Source: Streptomyces flaveolus
Lineage (GTDB): Bacteria; Actinomycetota; Actinomycetes; Streptomycetales; Streptomycetaceae
DNA: 64,000 nucleotides
Reading direction: 5' to 3'
Assembly (NCBI RefSeq): GCF_000716535.1
Contig: NZ_JNWV01000012.1
Coordinates: 124,001 to 188,000, forward strand
Part shown: positions 8,170-16,472 of the stretch, in pieces
Position numbering within the stretch: the stretch's first letter is position 1
Layout of the letters: each line of letters begins with the position of its first letter
Made by a program: the position numbers and the translations under genes
Notes under the pieces: generated by a model
Seen by the model: the letters and a program-made list of their open reading frames with translations, nothing else
Databases searched by the model: none
What the model was told of the DNA's origin: nothing

Positions 8170-8536
8170 TGGAGATGGCGGGAATCGAACCCGCGTCCAA
8201 CGGTGCAGAATCAGGGCTTCTCCGTGTGCAGTCCGCTGCGATTTTCTCAGCCCCGGAGATCACGCGGACAAGTCTCCGACGGGCTCAGTCACTGTTTGAT
8301 TTCCCTCTACACCCCGTGACCGGGCCTAGAGGTTTAGTTCCCTAGCTGATGCCAGGATCCGGGTCGGGAACAGCCCCGGGCTGACACTTCGCAAGTCGCT
8401 ACTTAGGCAGCGAGGGCGAAGGAATCGCGCTTGGTGTTGGCGATTATTTTTTGCGACATATGGTTTACGAGATCATTGCCGCTTCCTCGACACGCTTCCC
8501 CTGCTTCGACAGCCGCTGTCGAAACCGATCATCCCC
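8170..8536 (-). ncRNA. ssrA: Transfer-messenger RNA (tmRNA)
   Basis: The tRNA-like ends are clear. The 5' acceptor GGGGATG (from 8536) pairs with CATCTCC near the 3' end, and the T-arm sequence GGTTCGATTCCCGCC precedes it. The CCA is not encoded. The internal reading frame at 8441-8403 has resume codon GCC and encodes ANTKRDSFALAA followed by TAA. With the alanine carried by tmRNA, the tag added to stalled proteins is AANTKRDSFALAA. The length of 367 nt is normal. It lies about 115 bp downstream of smpB on the same strand, so both trans-translation components are encoded together. Confidence 0.95.
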
Positions 8537-8650
8537 ATGTTGATTTTTCAATCCCCTCCGGGGAGGGGCTCGCGCACCCTCTGTGGAGTGCACTGCCATC
8601 GTACGTGACCAACGCCCGACGATGCCAGCCTATTCCGGCCGGTCGGCCGG

Positions 8651-9205
8651 CTAGACGCCGCGCTGCCTGCGCTTCGCCGCCGCGATCGCCCGGTCCGCCT
8701 CCCGCCGGTCCTGCTGCTCGCGCAGCGTCTGGCGCTTGTCGTACTCCTTCTTGCCCCGCGCGAGAGCGATCTCGGCCTTCGCCCGGCCGTCCTTGAAGTA
8801 GATGGCGAGGGGCACGATCGTGTGTCCCGTCTCCTGGGACTTCGACTCCAGCTTGTCGATCTCCTCCCGGTGCAGGAGCAGCTTGCGCTTGCGGCGCGCG
8901 GAGTGGTTGGTCCAGCTTCCCTGGTGATACTCGGGGATGTGGGCGTTGTGCAGCCACGCCTCGCCCCGGTCGATCTGGACGAAGCCGTCGGTCAGCGAGG
9001 TCCGTCCCTCGCGCAGCGACTTGACCTCCGTGCCCATGAGCACGAGTCCGGCCTCGTAGGTGTCGATGATCGCGTAGTCGTGCCGGGCCTTCTTGTTCTG
9101 GGCGACGATCTTGCGCTTGCCGCCCTTCTCGCCGTCCCTGGCCTTGGCGGCCCCGCCGCCCTGCTTGGGCTGGGACTCCTTCGGTACGTACATTCCCTTG
9201 CTCAT
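8651..9205 (-). CDS. smpB: SsrA-binding protein SmpB
   Basis: A 184-residue SmpB. The OB-fold core is easily recognised ([30 protein letters not shown]), followed by the LLLHREEI segment and the basic C-terminal tail ([14 protein letters not shown]) that enters the ribosomal mRNA channel. SmpB binds tmRNA and delivers it to stalled ribosomes. I chose the ATG at 9205; an ATG four codons later is possible. The N-terminus has a 25-residue Gly/Lys-rich extension, typical of actinobacteria. It lies between the S41 protease gene and ssrA. Confidence 0.97.
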   Translation of the reverse strand: MSKGMYVPKESQPKQGGGAAKARDGEKGGKRKIVAQNKKARHDYAIIDTYEAGLVLMGTEVKSLREGRTSLTDGFVQIDRGEAWLHNAHIPEYHQGSWTNHSARRKRKLLLHREEIDKLESKSQETGHTIVPLAIYFKDGRAKAEIALARGKKEYDKRQTLREQQDRREADRAIAAAKRRQRGV

Positions 9206-9273
9206 AGTGCCGCCATTTTCGCACCACACAGGGGGTGTGCGTACAGCCGATTACGCATGGCCACGCGGCGCGG

Positions 9274-10461
9274 CTACGACGGGTCGCCCAGCCCGGTGAG
9301 CACCGTCTCCGCGCGTGGCAGGGCCTGCTCCGGCCCCGCCTCCAGGTCGGGGGTGATGCCCCGGCCGTCCACGGCGCGGCCGGCGGGGGTGCGGTAGTGG
9401 CCGACGGTCAGCTCGGCCACCGAGCCGTCGGGCAGCTTCGTCGGCATCTGGATCGAGCCCTTGCCGAAGGTGCGGGAGCCGATCACCACCGCGCGGCCCC
9501 GGTCCTGGAGAGCGCCGGTGAGCAGCTCGGCCGCGCTCATGGTGCCGCCGTCGACGAGGACGACCAGGGGGCGGGTGGTGTCGCCGCCGGAGGCGGCGTG
9601 CAGGGCGCGCTGGGCGCCGTCGACGTCGTAGGTGGCGACCAGGCCGCCGTCCAGGAAGGCGGAGGCGGTGTCCACGGCCTCGGTGACCAGGCCGCCGGAG
9701 TTGCCCCGCAGGTCCAGGACGGTCCGGCCGTCGGCGGGGGCGGCGCGCAGCGCCTCGCGGACCGCGTCGGCGGAACCCTTGGTGAACGCGGCGATCTTGA
9801 GCACGGTGACGCCGCCGGGCAGCCGGCGCGCGGTAACTGAGTCGGTGGACAGCCGGGCCCGGTGCAGGGTCTCGGTCCACGCGCGCGTGCCGCGCTCCAG
9901 GCCGAGGGTGACCGTCGTACCGGCCGGGGCGTCGTCGGTGTCGCCGCGCAGCGCGTCGCCGCGGAGCAGGGCGACCACCTCGGTGACCGGCCGCCCGTCG
10001 ACCTTTTTGCCGTCGACGCTGCGCAACCGGTCGCCCACCCGGATCCCGGCGTCGGCGGCGGGCGAGCCGGGCTGCACCCGGGTCACCTCGATCCCGCCGT
10101 CCGCCTCCTGCCGCGCCCACAGGCCGACGCCGGTGTACCGGCCGTCGAGCGCGTCCTGGAACTCCTCGTACTCGCCCTCGGAGTAGACCGCGGCCCAGCG
10201 GTCCCCGCTGCGGCTGACGGCCCTTTCCGCCGCCTCCATCGGGGACTTGCCGTCGGCCAGCGCCTGCGCGGCGGCCCTCTCGACGGCCTCGTGCCGGGCG
10301 GCCGGACCCGCCGGGCCGGCGGCGGACTTCCGCGCGGGACCGTCGGATTCGGGGAAGGAACCGGTGGCGGCACCGGCGATCAGCACACCGGCGAAGACCA
10401 ATGTCAGGGTGGCCCCACGGCGGACGCGGCGGGGCTGACAGAACAGGTCACGGCCTGACAT
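9274..10461 (-). CDS. S41-family C-terminal processing peptidase with PDZ domain
   Basis: A 395-residue secreted or membrane-anchored protease. It has an N-terminal hydrophobic segment (17-35), a helical linker, a PDZ domain (about 105-190, with the GVGL carboxylate-binding loop) and a tail-specific protease domain. The predicted catalytic Ser309 is in GGTMSAAELL and the Lys334 in SRTFGKGSIQ, the Ser/Lys dyad of CtpA/Prc. It should act on the outer face of the membrane on C-termini of wall or lipoprotein substrates. It sits directly downstream of ftsX. In other bacteria FtsEX controls wall hydrolases, so a role in wall remodelling is plausible but inferred. Confidence 0.92.
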   Translation of the reverse strand: MSGRDLFCQPRRVRRGATLTLVFAGVLIAGAATGSFPESDGPARKSAAGPAGPAARHEAVERAAAQALADGKSPMEAAERAVSRSGDRWAAVYSEGEYEEFQDALDGRYTGVGLWARQEADGGIEVTRVQPGSPAADAGIRVGDRLRSVDGKKVDGRPVTEVVALLRGDALRGDTDDAPAGTTVTLGLERGTRAWTETLHRARLSTDSVTARRLPGGVTVLKIAAFTKGSADAVREALRAAPADGRTVLDLRGNSGGLVTEAVDTASAFLDGGLVATYDVDGAQRALHAASGGDTTRPLVVLVDGGTMSAAELLTGALQDRGRAVVIGSRTFGKGSIQMPTKLPDGSVAELTVGHYRTPAGRAVDGRGITPDLEAGPEQALPRAETVLTGLGDPS

Positions 10462-10529
10462 GGCGGCGAGTCTAGGGCAACGCGAAGGGGCCGTACGGCC
10501 CGATGACCGTACGACCCCGTTGGCATGCG

Positions 10530-11447
10530 TCACACCTTCAGATACTTGCGCAACGCGAAGAACGCGGCGAGCGACGGCATCAGGACACTGGTGGCGAGAA
10601 TCAGCGGCAGCTTGGTCAACACCGCGTCCCAGCCGACGAAGTTGATGAGCGTGAGCTTGTGGGACAGCTCCATGCCGTGGTCGATGGTGAAGTACCGGCC
10701 GACGACCAGCGCCACACAGGCGAGGCCGCCTCCGATGAGTCCGGCGACCGCGGCCTCGGCGATGAACGGCGCCTGGATGTAGAAGCCCGAGGCGCCGACC
10801 AGGCGCATGATCCCGGTTTCGCGCCGTCGGCTGAACGCCGAGACGCGCACGGTGTTGACGATGAGCAGGAGAGCGACGATCAGCATCATCGCCATCACGC
10901 CGAGCGCGCCCCGGTTCATCAGGTTCAGCAACTGGAAGAGGTTGTCCAGGATGCCCTTCTGGTCCTGCACCGACTGCACGCCGTCCCGCCCGTTGAACGC
11001 GGACGCGATCACCTGGTACTTCTGCGGGTCCTTGAGCTTGATCCGGTACGACTCCTGCATCTGGTCCGGCGTCAGCGAGCCGGCCAGCGGGGAGTTGCCG
11101 AACTGCTCCTTGTAGTGCTTGTACGCCTCGTCCTGCGACTCGTGGGTCACCTTCTCGACGACCGGCATCTTGTCCAGGTCCGCGAGGATCTGCTTCTTCT
11201 GGTCCTCGGTGACCGCGCCCTTGGCGCAGTGGACGTCGTTCTCCGCGTCGTGCTTGTTGCACAGGAAGATCGAGACGTTGACCTTGTCGTACCAGTAGCC
11301 CTTCATGGTGCTCACCTGGTCGCTCATCAGCAGCGAGCCGCCGAACAGGGCCAGGGACAGGGCGACGGAGACGATGACGGCGAAGGTCATCGTCAGATTG
11401 CGGCGGAGACCGACACCGATCTCCGACAGGACGAACTGGGCGCGCAT
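10530..11447 (-). CDS. ftsX: Cell-division ABC transporter permease FtsX
   Basis: A 305-residue FtsX. Topology: one transmembrane helix (about 20-45), an extracellular domain of about 120 residues containing two cysteines (LCNKHDAEND and HCAKG), then three more helices (around 170-200, 225-250 and 275-300) with a VRVSAFSRRRETGIMRLVGA cytoplasmic loop typical of FtsX/MacB permeases. FtsEX does not transport a solute; it couples ATP use in the cytoplasm to activation of peptidoglycan hydrolases outside. It follows ftsE by 42 bp on the same strand. Confidence 0.97.
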   Translation of the reverse strand: MRAQFVLSEIGVGLRRNLTMTFAVIVSVALSLALFGGSLLMSDQVSTMKGYWYDKVNVSIFLCNKHDAENDVHCAKGAVTEDQKKQILADLDKMPVVEKVTHESQDEAYKHYKEQFGNSPLAGSLTPDQMQESYRIKLKDPQKYQVIASAFNGRDGVQSVQDQKGILDNLFQLLNLMNRGALGVMAMMLIVALLLIVNTVRVSAFSRRRETGIMRLVGASGFYIQAPFIAEAAVAGLIGGGLACVALVVGRYFTIDHGMELSHKLTLINFVGWDAVLTKLPLILATSVLMPSLAAFFALRKYLKV

Positions 11448-11489
11448 GGCGGGTTCTTCAGGCCTTTCCGGAACTGGGTGCTGGTGCGG

Positions 11490-12179
11490 TCAGTGCTGGT
11501 AGCCGTAGACGCCGCGGGCCTGGTCGCGGACGAGGCGGCCCTTCTCCAGCTCGATGACGCGCTTGCGCATCTGGTCCACGATGTTCTGGTCGTGCGTCGC
11601 CATGATGACGGTGGTGCCCGTCCGGTTGATGCGGTCGAGCAGCTTCATGATGCCGACGGAGGTCTGCGGGTCGAGGTTGCCGGTGGGCTCGTCGGCGATG
11701 AGCAGCTTCGGCCGGTTGACGAACGCGCGCGCGATGGCGACGCGCTGCTGCTCACCACCGGACAGCTCGCCGGGCCTGCGGTCCTCCTTGCCGCCGAGCC
11801 CGACGAGATCGAGCACCTGCGGCACGGACTTGCGGATCTCGCCGCGGGACTTGCCGATGACCTCCTGGGCGAAGGCCACGTTCTCCGCGACCGTCTTGTT
11901 CGGCAGCAGCCGGAAGTCCTGGAAGACCGTGCCCAGCTGGCGGCGCATCTGCGGCACCTTCCAGTTGGACAGGCGCGCGAGGTCCTTGCCCAGCACGTGC
12001 ACCTGGCCGTGGCTGCACCGCTCCTCGCGGAGGATGAGCCGCAGGAAGGTGGACTTTCCGGAGCCGGAGGACCCCACGAGGAAGACGAACTCGCCCTTCT
12101 CCACCTCCAGGGAGACATCCCTGAGTGCGGGGCGGGTCTGCTTGGGGTAGACCTTGGAGACATTGTCGAATCGGATCAC
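11490..12179 (-). CDS. ftsE: Cell-division ABC transporter ATPase FtsE
   Basis: A 229-residue ATPase starting at GTG 12179 ([12 protein letters not shown]), the family's normal start; longer in-frame extensions are not supported. Walker A is GSSGSGKST (36-44), the signature is LSGGEQQ (139-145), Walker B is LLIADEP (159-165) and the H-loop is ATHD. It forms the FtsEX complex with the next gene and helps control septal wall hydrolysis. The 262-bp spacer upstream separates it from a divergent small zinc-ribbon gene and must hold both promoters. Confidence 0.97.
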   Translation of the reverse strand: MIRFDNVSKVYPKQTRPALRDVSLEVEKGEFVFLVGSSGSGKSTFLRLILREERCSHGQVHVLGKDLARLSNWKVPQMRRQLGTVFQDFRLLPNKTVAENVAFAQEVIGKSRGEIRKSVPQVLDLVGLGGKEDRRPGELSGGEQQRVAIARAFVNRPKLLIADEPTGNLDPQTSVGIMKLLDRINRTGTTVIMATHDQNIVDQMRKRVIELEKGRLVRDQARGVYGYQH

Positions 12180-12441
12180 GGATGCACCACGGGTCGCCGG
12201 GGGTAGATGAGCGTGACCATACGCGAACCGGGTGTGCAAGTGCAGTCGCGGGTTGAGGTTGGGCAAGACTTGTACGTTTTTGTACCGGCCGCTTTCCGCG
12301 CCCCCTTCCCGGAGGCCCCGCGCACGCGCCGCGGGAACCTGGCACAGTGGAAGGGAAACGAAGGACGACGGGAACGCGGGGGAACGTTCTCGTCCCCGTG
12401 AGCGTTGTGCATGTGATGGCCGGTGCAAGGAGGGCGAGCGC

Positions 12442-12642
12442 ATGACGTACGACCGGTTGGTGTGCGCGAACTGCGCGGCGCCCGTGAGCGAGGGCCGGTG
12501 CCCGGTGTGCCGTGCCAACCGCGAGCGACTGCAGCAGGAGGGCTTCCTCGGAGGCCTGAGCGGGTTGAACCCGATGGCGCTGATCGCGCTGCTGGCGGTG
12601 CTGATCGCCGCGGTGGCGCTGCTGGCCCACCAGACCGCCTGA
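12442..12642 (+). CDS. Small zinc-ribbon membrane protein
   Basis: A 66-residue protein with a strong ribosome-binding site (AAGGAGGG). Four cysteines, C8-x2-C11 and C20-x2-C23, form a compact zinc ribbon. One hydrophobic helix (about 45-62, [20 protein letters not shown]) anchors it in the membrane with the ribbon probably in the cytoplasm. I know of close homologues in streptomycetes but no function. Its position divergent from ftsE is suggestive only. A strong hairpin terminator follows. Confidence 0.85.
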   Translation: MTYDRLVCANCAAPVSEGRCPVCRANRERLQQEGFLGGLSGLNPMALIALLAVLIAAVALLAHQTA

Positions 12643-12651
12643 CCGACGCGT

Positions 12652-12688
12652 CACAAAGGGCCCGGAGCCGAGGCTCCGGGCCCTTGTG
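12652..12688. terminator. Bidirectional terminator
   Basis: A perfect 12-bp stem (GGGCCCGGAGCC / GGCTCCGGGCCC, loop GA), with flanking CACAA and TTGTG extending it. It lies between two convergent genes, 10 bp after the zinc-ribbon gene and 31 bp from the end of the surface-protein gene. Confidence 0.85.
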
Positions 12689-12718
12689 CGTGTGCCGTGC
12701 GTGACCTTGTGGCTACGG

Positions 12719-13648
12719 TCAGGCGGCGGCGCCGCCGCGGCCGCTCGCCAGGCGCGGCAGGACGCGGAAGCCGATGCCGCCGGCGATCATCGTGGCGGCG
12801 CCGATGAGCAGGAACGCGGTCTGGCCGGCACCGGTCTCGGCGAGCTGCTTGTCGCCGCCCTGGGCCGAGGTGTCGGAGCCGGTGTCGGTCAGCGCCGAGG
12901 AGCCCTCGTCCTGCGGGACGTTGTTGTTGCCGCCGTCGGGGCCGGTGTGGTTGCCGCCCGTGGTGGAGCCGCCCGTGCTGCCGGAGCCACCGGTGCCGCC
13001 GTCGGTGGAACCGCCGCCCGTGGAACCGCTGGTGCCGCTGGTGCCGCTGTCGCCACCGGAGCTGTTGCCACCGGAGTTGCCGTTGCCGCCCGAGTTGCCG
13101 TTACCGCCCGAGTTGCCATTGCCACCCGAGTTGCCACCCGAGTTGCCGTTGCCGCCGGAGTTGCCGTTGTCGCCGCCGGTGGAGGCGTCACCGCCGCTGC
13201 CGTTGCCGCCGGAGGCGCTGTCGCCACCGCCGATGGAAGCGTCGCCGCCGATGGAGGCGTCACCGCCGATCGAGGCGTCACCGCCGATGGAAGCGTCGCC
13301 GCCGATGGAGGCGTCACCGCCGATCGAGGCGTCACCACCGGAGGTGACGTCACCGCCGCTGGCAGCCGAGCCGTCGGTGCCGGCCGAGCCGGTGACGGAG
13401 CCGCCGTCGGTCCCCAGGGTCGTGCCCTCGGTCACGCCGATGGTGGCGCCCTCGATGGATCCGCCGTCGGTGCCACCGTCGGTGTTGCCACCGTCGGCGC
13501 CGACACCGCTCACGCCGAGGCTGATCGGGCCCGCCTGGACATCGAGGTCCAGGGCGGAAGCCGCGCCGGCGGCGGTCAGCGACGCACCGGCCGCGATCAC
13601 GGCGCCGGCGGCTATCCGCGCGACCCGGATCCGCGTCTTCTTCGTCAT
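12719..13648 (-). CDS. Repeat-rich LAETG surface protein (predicted class E sortase substrate)
   Basis: A 309-residue exported protein. It has a signal peptide (1-32, cleavage after ASA), then a short unique region and about 200 residues of Gly/Ser/Asn/Asp/Thr low complexity: six copies of GGDASI followed by SGGNGN-type repeats. It ends with a sorting signal: LAETG at 269-273, a hydrophobic helix and a positively charged tail. LAxTG is the motif recognised by the Streptomyces class E sortases that anchor long chaplins. A second LxxTG-like motif (LTDTG) lies 18 residues upstream. It is not a chaplin, since no chaplin domain is present. The flexible repeats look like a wall-spanning stalk without an obvious head domain. 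Confidence 0.82.
   Translation of the reverse strand: MTKKTRIRVARIAAGAVIAAGASLTAAGAASALDLDVQAGPISLGVSGVGADGGNTDGGTDGGSIEGATIGVTEGTTLGTDGGSVTGSAGTDGSAASGGDVTSGGDASIGGDASIGGDASIGGDASIGGDASIGGDASIGGGDSASGGNGSGGDASTGGDNGNSGGNGNSGGNSGGNGNSGGNGNSGGNGNSGGNSSGGDSGTSGTSGSTGGGSTDGGTGGSGSTGGSTTGGNHTGPDGGNNNVPQDEGSSALTDTGSDTSAQGGDKQLAETGAGQTAFLLIGAATMIAGGIGFRVLPRLASGRGGAAA
13229..13336. repeat. 54-bp tandem duplication built from six 18-bp units
   Basis: Six 18-bp units encode GGDASI-type hexapeptides. Bases 13229-13282 are repeated exactly at 13283-13336, so the last amplification step copied three units at once. Repeat number should be variable among strains. Confidence 0.9.
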
Positions 13649-13895
13649 ATGGTTGCTACCCCCAGTAGCTGTTCGTCAATGAGGCGGCGCGTGGGGCGTG
13701 CCGTGATCGACGGAGGCAGCTGGTGACGAAGTGGCGTCAACTCGATCCCCCGGTTCACATGCGCCCCAAGGTACGCATGCCGCGCCTCACCCTTCCGATT
13801 TTTCAAAGCAACGTCAAGGGCGTTGCGGGCGCAATGTCCGGTGGGGTGGCGTTTGCGGAGAGTTGAAGCCTGTGAGTGTGACGTAAAACCCAGAC

Positions 13896-13934
13896 ATATG
13901 ACAACTGCCGCCCCTGGGGCGGCAGTTGTCATAT
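13896..13934. terminator. Long perfect inverted repeat: bidirectional terminator downstream of prfB
   Basis: Nineteen-base arms (ATATGACAACTGCCGCCCC and its complement) flank a single apex base, ending 9 bp before the prfB stop on the minus strand. It is the strongest hairpin in the window. The remaining part of 13649-13895 is the promoter region of the surface-protein gene, with no other gene seen. Confidence 0.85.
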
Positions 13935-13942
13935 CGACAAAG

Positions 13943-15049
13943 TTACTTCTCCTGCTGCTTGCGCCAGCGAATCCCGGCCTCCAGGAACCCGTCGATCTCG
14001 CCGTTGAACACGGCCTCCGGGTTGCCCACCTCGTACTCGGTGCGCAGGTCCTTGACCATCTGGTACGGGTGCAGCACGTACGAACGCATCTGGTTGCCCC
14101 AGGAGTTGCCGCCGTCGCCCTTGAGGGCGTCCATCTTGGCCTGCTCCTCCTGCCGGCGCCGCTCCAGCAGCTTGGCCTGGAGGACGTTCATCGCGGTGGC
14201 CTTGTTCTGGATCTGCGACCGCTCGTTCTGGCAGGAGACCACGATGCCGGTGGGCAGGTGCGTGATGCGGACCGCGGAGTCGGTCGTGTTCACGCCCTGG
14301 CCGCCGGGGCCCGAGGAGCGGTACACGTCGATCCGCAGGTCGGACTCGTCGATCTCGACGTGGTCCGACTGCTCGACCACGGGCAGCACCTCCACGCCCG
14401 CGAACGAGGTCTGGCGGCGGCCCTGGTTGTCGAAGGGCGAGATGCGCACCAGGCGGTGGGTGCCCTGCTCGACGGAGAGGGTGCCGTAGGCGTAGGGCGA
14501 GTGCACGGCGAAGGTGGTCGACTTGATGCCGGCCTCTTCGGCGTACGACGTCTCGATCAGCTCGGTCTTGTAGCCGCGCTGTTCGGCCCAGCGCAGGTAC
14601 ATGCGCTGGAGCTTCTCGGCGAAGTCGGCGGCGTCGACGCCACCGGCCTCGGCGCGGATGTTGACGAGCGCCTCACGGGAGTCGTACTCGCCGGACAGGA
14701 GGGTGCGGACCTCCATCTCGTCCAGCGCCTTCTTCACCGCGACCAGCTCGGACTCGGCCTCGGCGCGGGTGTCCGGGTCGTCCTCCTCCTCGGCCATCTC
14801 GAAGAGGACCGCGAGATCGTCGATCCGGCCGCGCAGCGCCTCCGCCTTCCTGACCTCGGCCTGGAGGTGGGAGAGCTTGCTGGTGATCTTCTGCGCCTCG
14901 TCCGGGTTGTCCCACAGGGACGGGGCCGCCGCCTGCTCCTCGAGCACGGCGATATCTGCCCTCATCTTGTCGAGGTCCAGGACGGCCTCGATCGACTCCA
15001 TGGTCGAGGAGAGGGACTTCAGCTCTTCGGATACATCGACGACTGCCAC
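13943..15049 (-). CDS. prfB: Peptide chain release factor 2
   Basis: A 368-residue class I release factor. The codon-recognition tripeptide is SPF (204-206), which specifies UGA/UAA, and the catalytic GGQ is at 249-251. It starts at GTG 15049 and is read as one uninterrupted frame, so the autoregulatory +1 frameshift found in E. coli prfB is absent. It is preceded, 85 bp upstream on the same strand, by the kinase genes. Confidence 0.97.
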   Translation of the reverse strand: MAVVDVSEELKSLSSTMESIEAVLDLDKMRADIAVLEEQAAAPSLWDNPDEAQKITSKLSHLQAEVRKAEALRGRIDDLAVLFEMAEEEDDPDTRAEAESELVAVKKALDEMEVRTLLSGEYDSREALVNIRAEAGGVDAADFAEKLQRMYLRWAEQRGYKTELIETSYAEEAGIKSTTFAVHSPYAYGTLSVEQGTHRLVRISPFDNQGRRQTSFAGVEVLPVVEQSDHVEIDESDLRIDVYRSSGPGGQGVNTTDSAVRITHLPTGIVVSCQNERSQIQNKATAMNVLQAKLLERRRQEEQAKMDALKGDGGNSWGNQMRSYVLHPYQMVKDLRTEYEVGNPEAVFNGEIDGFLEAGIRWRKQQEK

Positions 15050-15134
15050 GCCATCCAGCGTAACGGCTCCGCCGAGCGCCGGGGGCCGGGCCGCCCCCCG
15101 TACCGCCGTCGCCCCCTGGCGGGCGGGACTCGGG

Positions 15135-16361
15135 TCAGGGGGCCGACGTGCTGTGGGTGGCGGGGGCAGGCTGGTCGTCGTCCCCGCCGGAGGAGGCGAA
15201 CCAGGCGCCGGCGGCCACGACCGCGGCCACCACCACCCCGGCCACTCCCAGAGTCACCCGGCGCCGCCGCACCGCGGCCTTGTGGCGGGCCGAGCCCGGC
15301 CGGGGCGCACCAGCGGCCCGTGGCGCGCGAGCGGTCCCGTGCGCACCCCCCGCCAGCTCGTCCGGCCCCGGTACCCGCATCGAGGTGTGCGTGTCGCGGT
15401 TGGAGTCGGGCTTGGCCCCGGGGACCAGGGACACCGCGCCCCGCCGACGTACCGGCTCACCCTGCGGGGCTGACGGCTCGGACTCCTCGGCGTCTTCCTC
15501 GGACAGGTCCGGCTCGTCCACGTCCAGCGGGGGCATCCCGGCCAGCGTGGGGAGCTGCTCGCGCAGCCGGGCCGCCAGCTCCGAGGCGCGCAGCCGGGAG
15601 GCCGGGGCCTTGGCCAGGCACTGCACCAGCAGCTGCCACAGCTCCTCGGGGATGCCGGGCAGCGGTACGACGGTCTCGGTGACGTGCCGCCGCAGGACCG
15701 CGCCCGGGTGGCCGCCGCCGAAGGGCGTGAAGCCGGCCAGCAGCTCGTACAGGACCGTGGCGAGCGCGTAGATGTCCACGGCGGCCCGGGGCGGCAGGCC
15801 CTCCACGATCTCCGGGGCCAGGTAGTCCGGCGTACCGATGATCTTCGTGGCGCGGGTCCGCCGCGGCGAGTCGATCAGCTTGGCGACGCCGAAGTCGGTG
15901 AGCAGGGCGGGGTGGGAGCCGCCCGGCCCGATGGGGCCCTGCATGTCGAGCAGGACGTTCTCGGGCTTGACGTCCCGGTGGACGACCCCGGCCGCGTGGG
16001 CCGCCGCCAGCGCGTCGGCGACGTCGGCGACGATCGCCACGGCCGCCTCGGGGGCCATCCGCCGCTCCCGCTCCAGCCGGGTGCGCAGGTCGGTGCCGCG
16101 CACGAGGTCCATGACCAGGGCCAGGTCGTTGCCGTCGACCACCAGGTCGCGCACGGTGACGATGTGCGGGTGCTCCAGGCCGAGCAGCGCGGTGCGCTCC
16201 TGCACGAAGCGTCCGACGAGCTCCTGGTCGGAGGCGAGGTCCTCGCGCAGGAGCTTGATGGCGACGGGGCCGTCCGGTCCCTCGCCCAGCCACACCGTGC
16301 CGGCGCTCCCCCGCCCCAGGATCTGGTTCGCGGTGTACCGGCTGCCGATCTTCCGTGCCAA
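15135..16361 (-). CDS. pkaB: Serine/threonine protein kinase, PkaB-like
   Basis: A 408-residue Hanks-type kinase. The Gly-rich loop is GRGSAGTVW, Lys36 is in VAIK, the catalytic loop is HRDVKPEN (D130) and DFG is at 156-158, all intact. A Pro/Arg-rich linker (about 285-360) leads to one transmembrane helix (about 369-389) and a short acidic outer tail. There are no PASTA domains. Length and position next to a larger kinase and prfB match PkaB of S. coelicolor (SCO2973 from memory). It should phosphorylate Ser/Thr in cytoplasmic proteins. The second kinase gene lies 111 bp upstream on the same strand. Confidence 0.88.
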   Translation of the reverse strand: MARKIGSRYTANQILGRGSAGTVWLGEGPDGPVAIKLLREDLASDQELVGRFVQERTALLGLEHPHIVTVRDLVVDGNDLALVMDLVRGTDLRTRLERERRMAPEAAVAIVADVADALAAAHAAGVVHRDVKPENVLLDMQGPIGPGGSHPALLTDFGVAKLIDSPRRTRATKIIGTPDYLAPEIVEGLPPRAAVDIYALATVLYELLAGFTPFGGGHPGAVLRRHVTETVVPLPGIPEELWQLLVQCLAKAPASRLRASELAARLREQLPTLAGMPPLDVDEPDLSEEDAEESEPSAPQGEPVRRRGAVSLVPGAKPDSNRDTHTSMRVPGPDELAGGAHGTARAPRAAGAPRPGSARHKAAVRRRRVTLGVAGVVVAAVVAAGAWFASSGGDDDQPAPATHSTSAP

Positions 16362-16472
16362 GACTGCTCCTACAGACGCGTGTTGTCGCCAAAACTACGC
16401 GTCCGACGAGCCAACCTTCACCGCGGAGACGGAAATCACCCGGCAGATGTCGACAAATCTCCGAACCAGCGG

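Noticed and set aside
8170..8200. Stand-alone tRNA
   Set aside because: The T-arm and acceptor belong to the tRNA-like domain of tmRNA.
13229..13336. CRISPR-like regular repeat
   Set aside because: Contiguous 18-bp coding units without spacers, inside a surface-protein gene.
13943..15049. Programmed frameshift in prfB
   Set aside because: The frame is continuous from GTG to stop with no in-frame UGA near codon 26.
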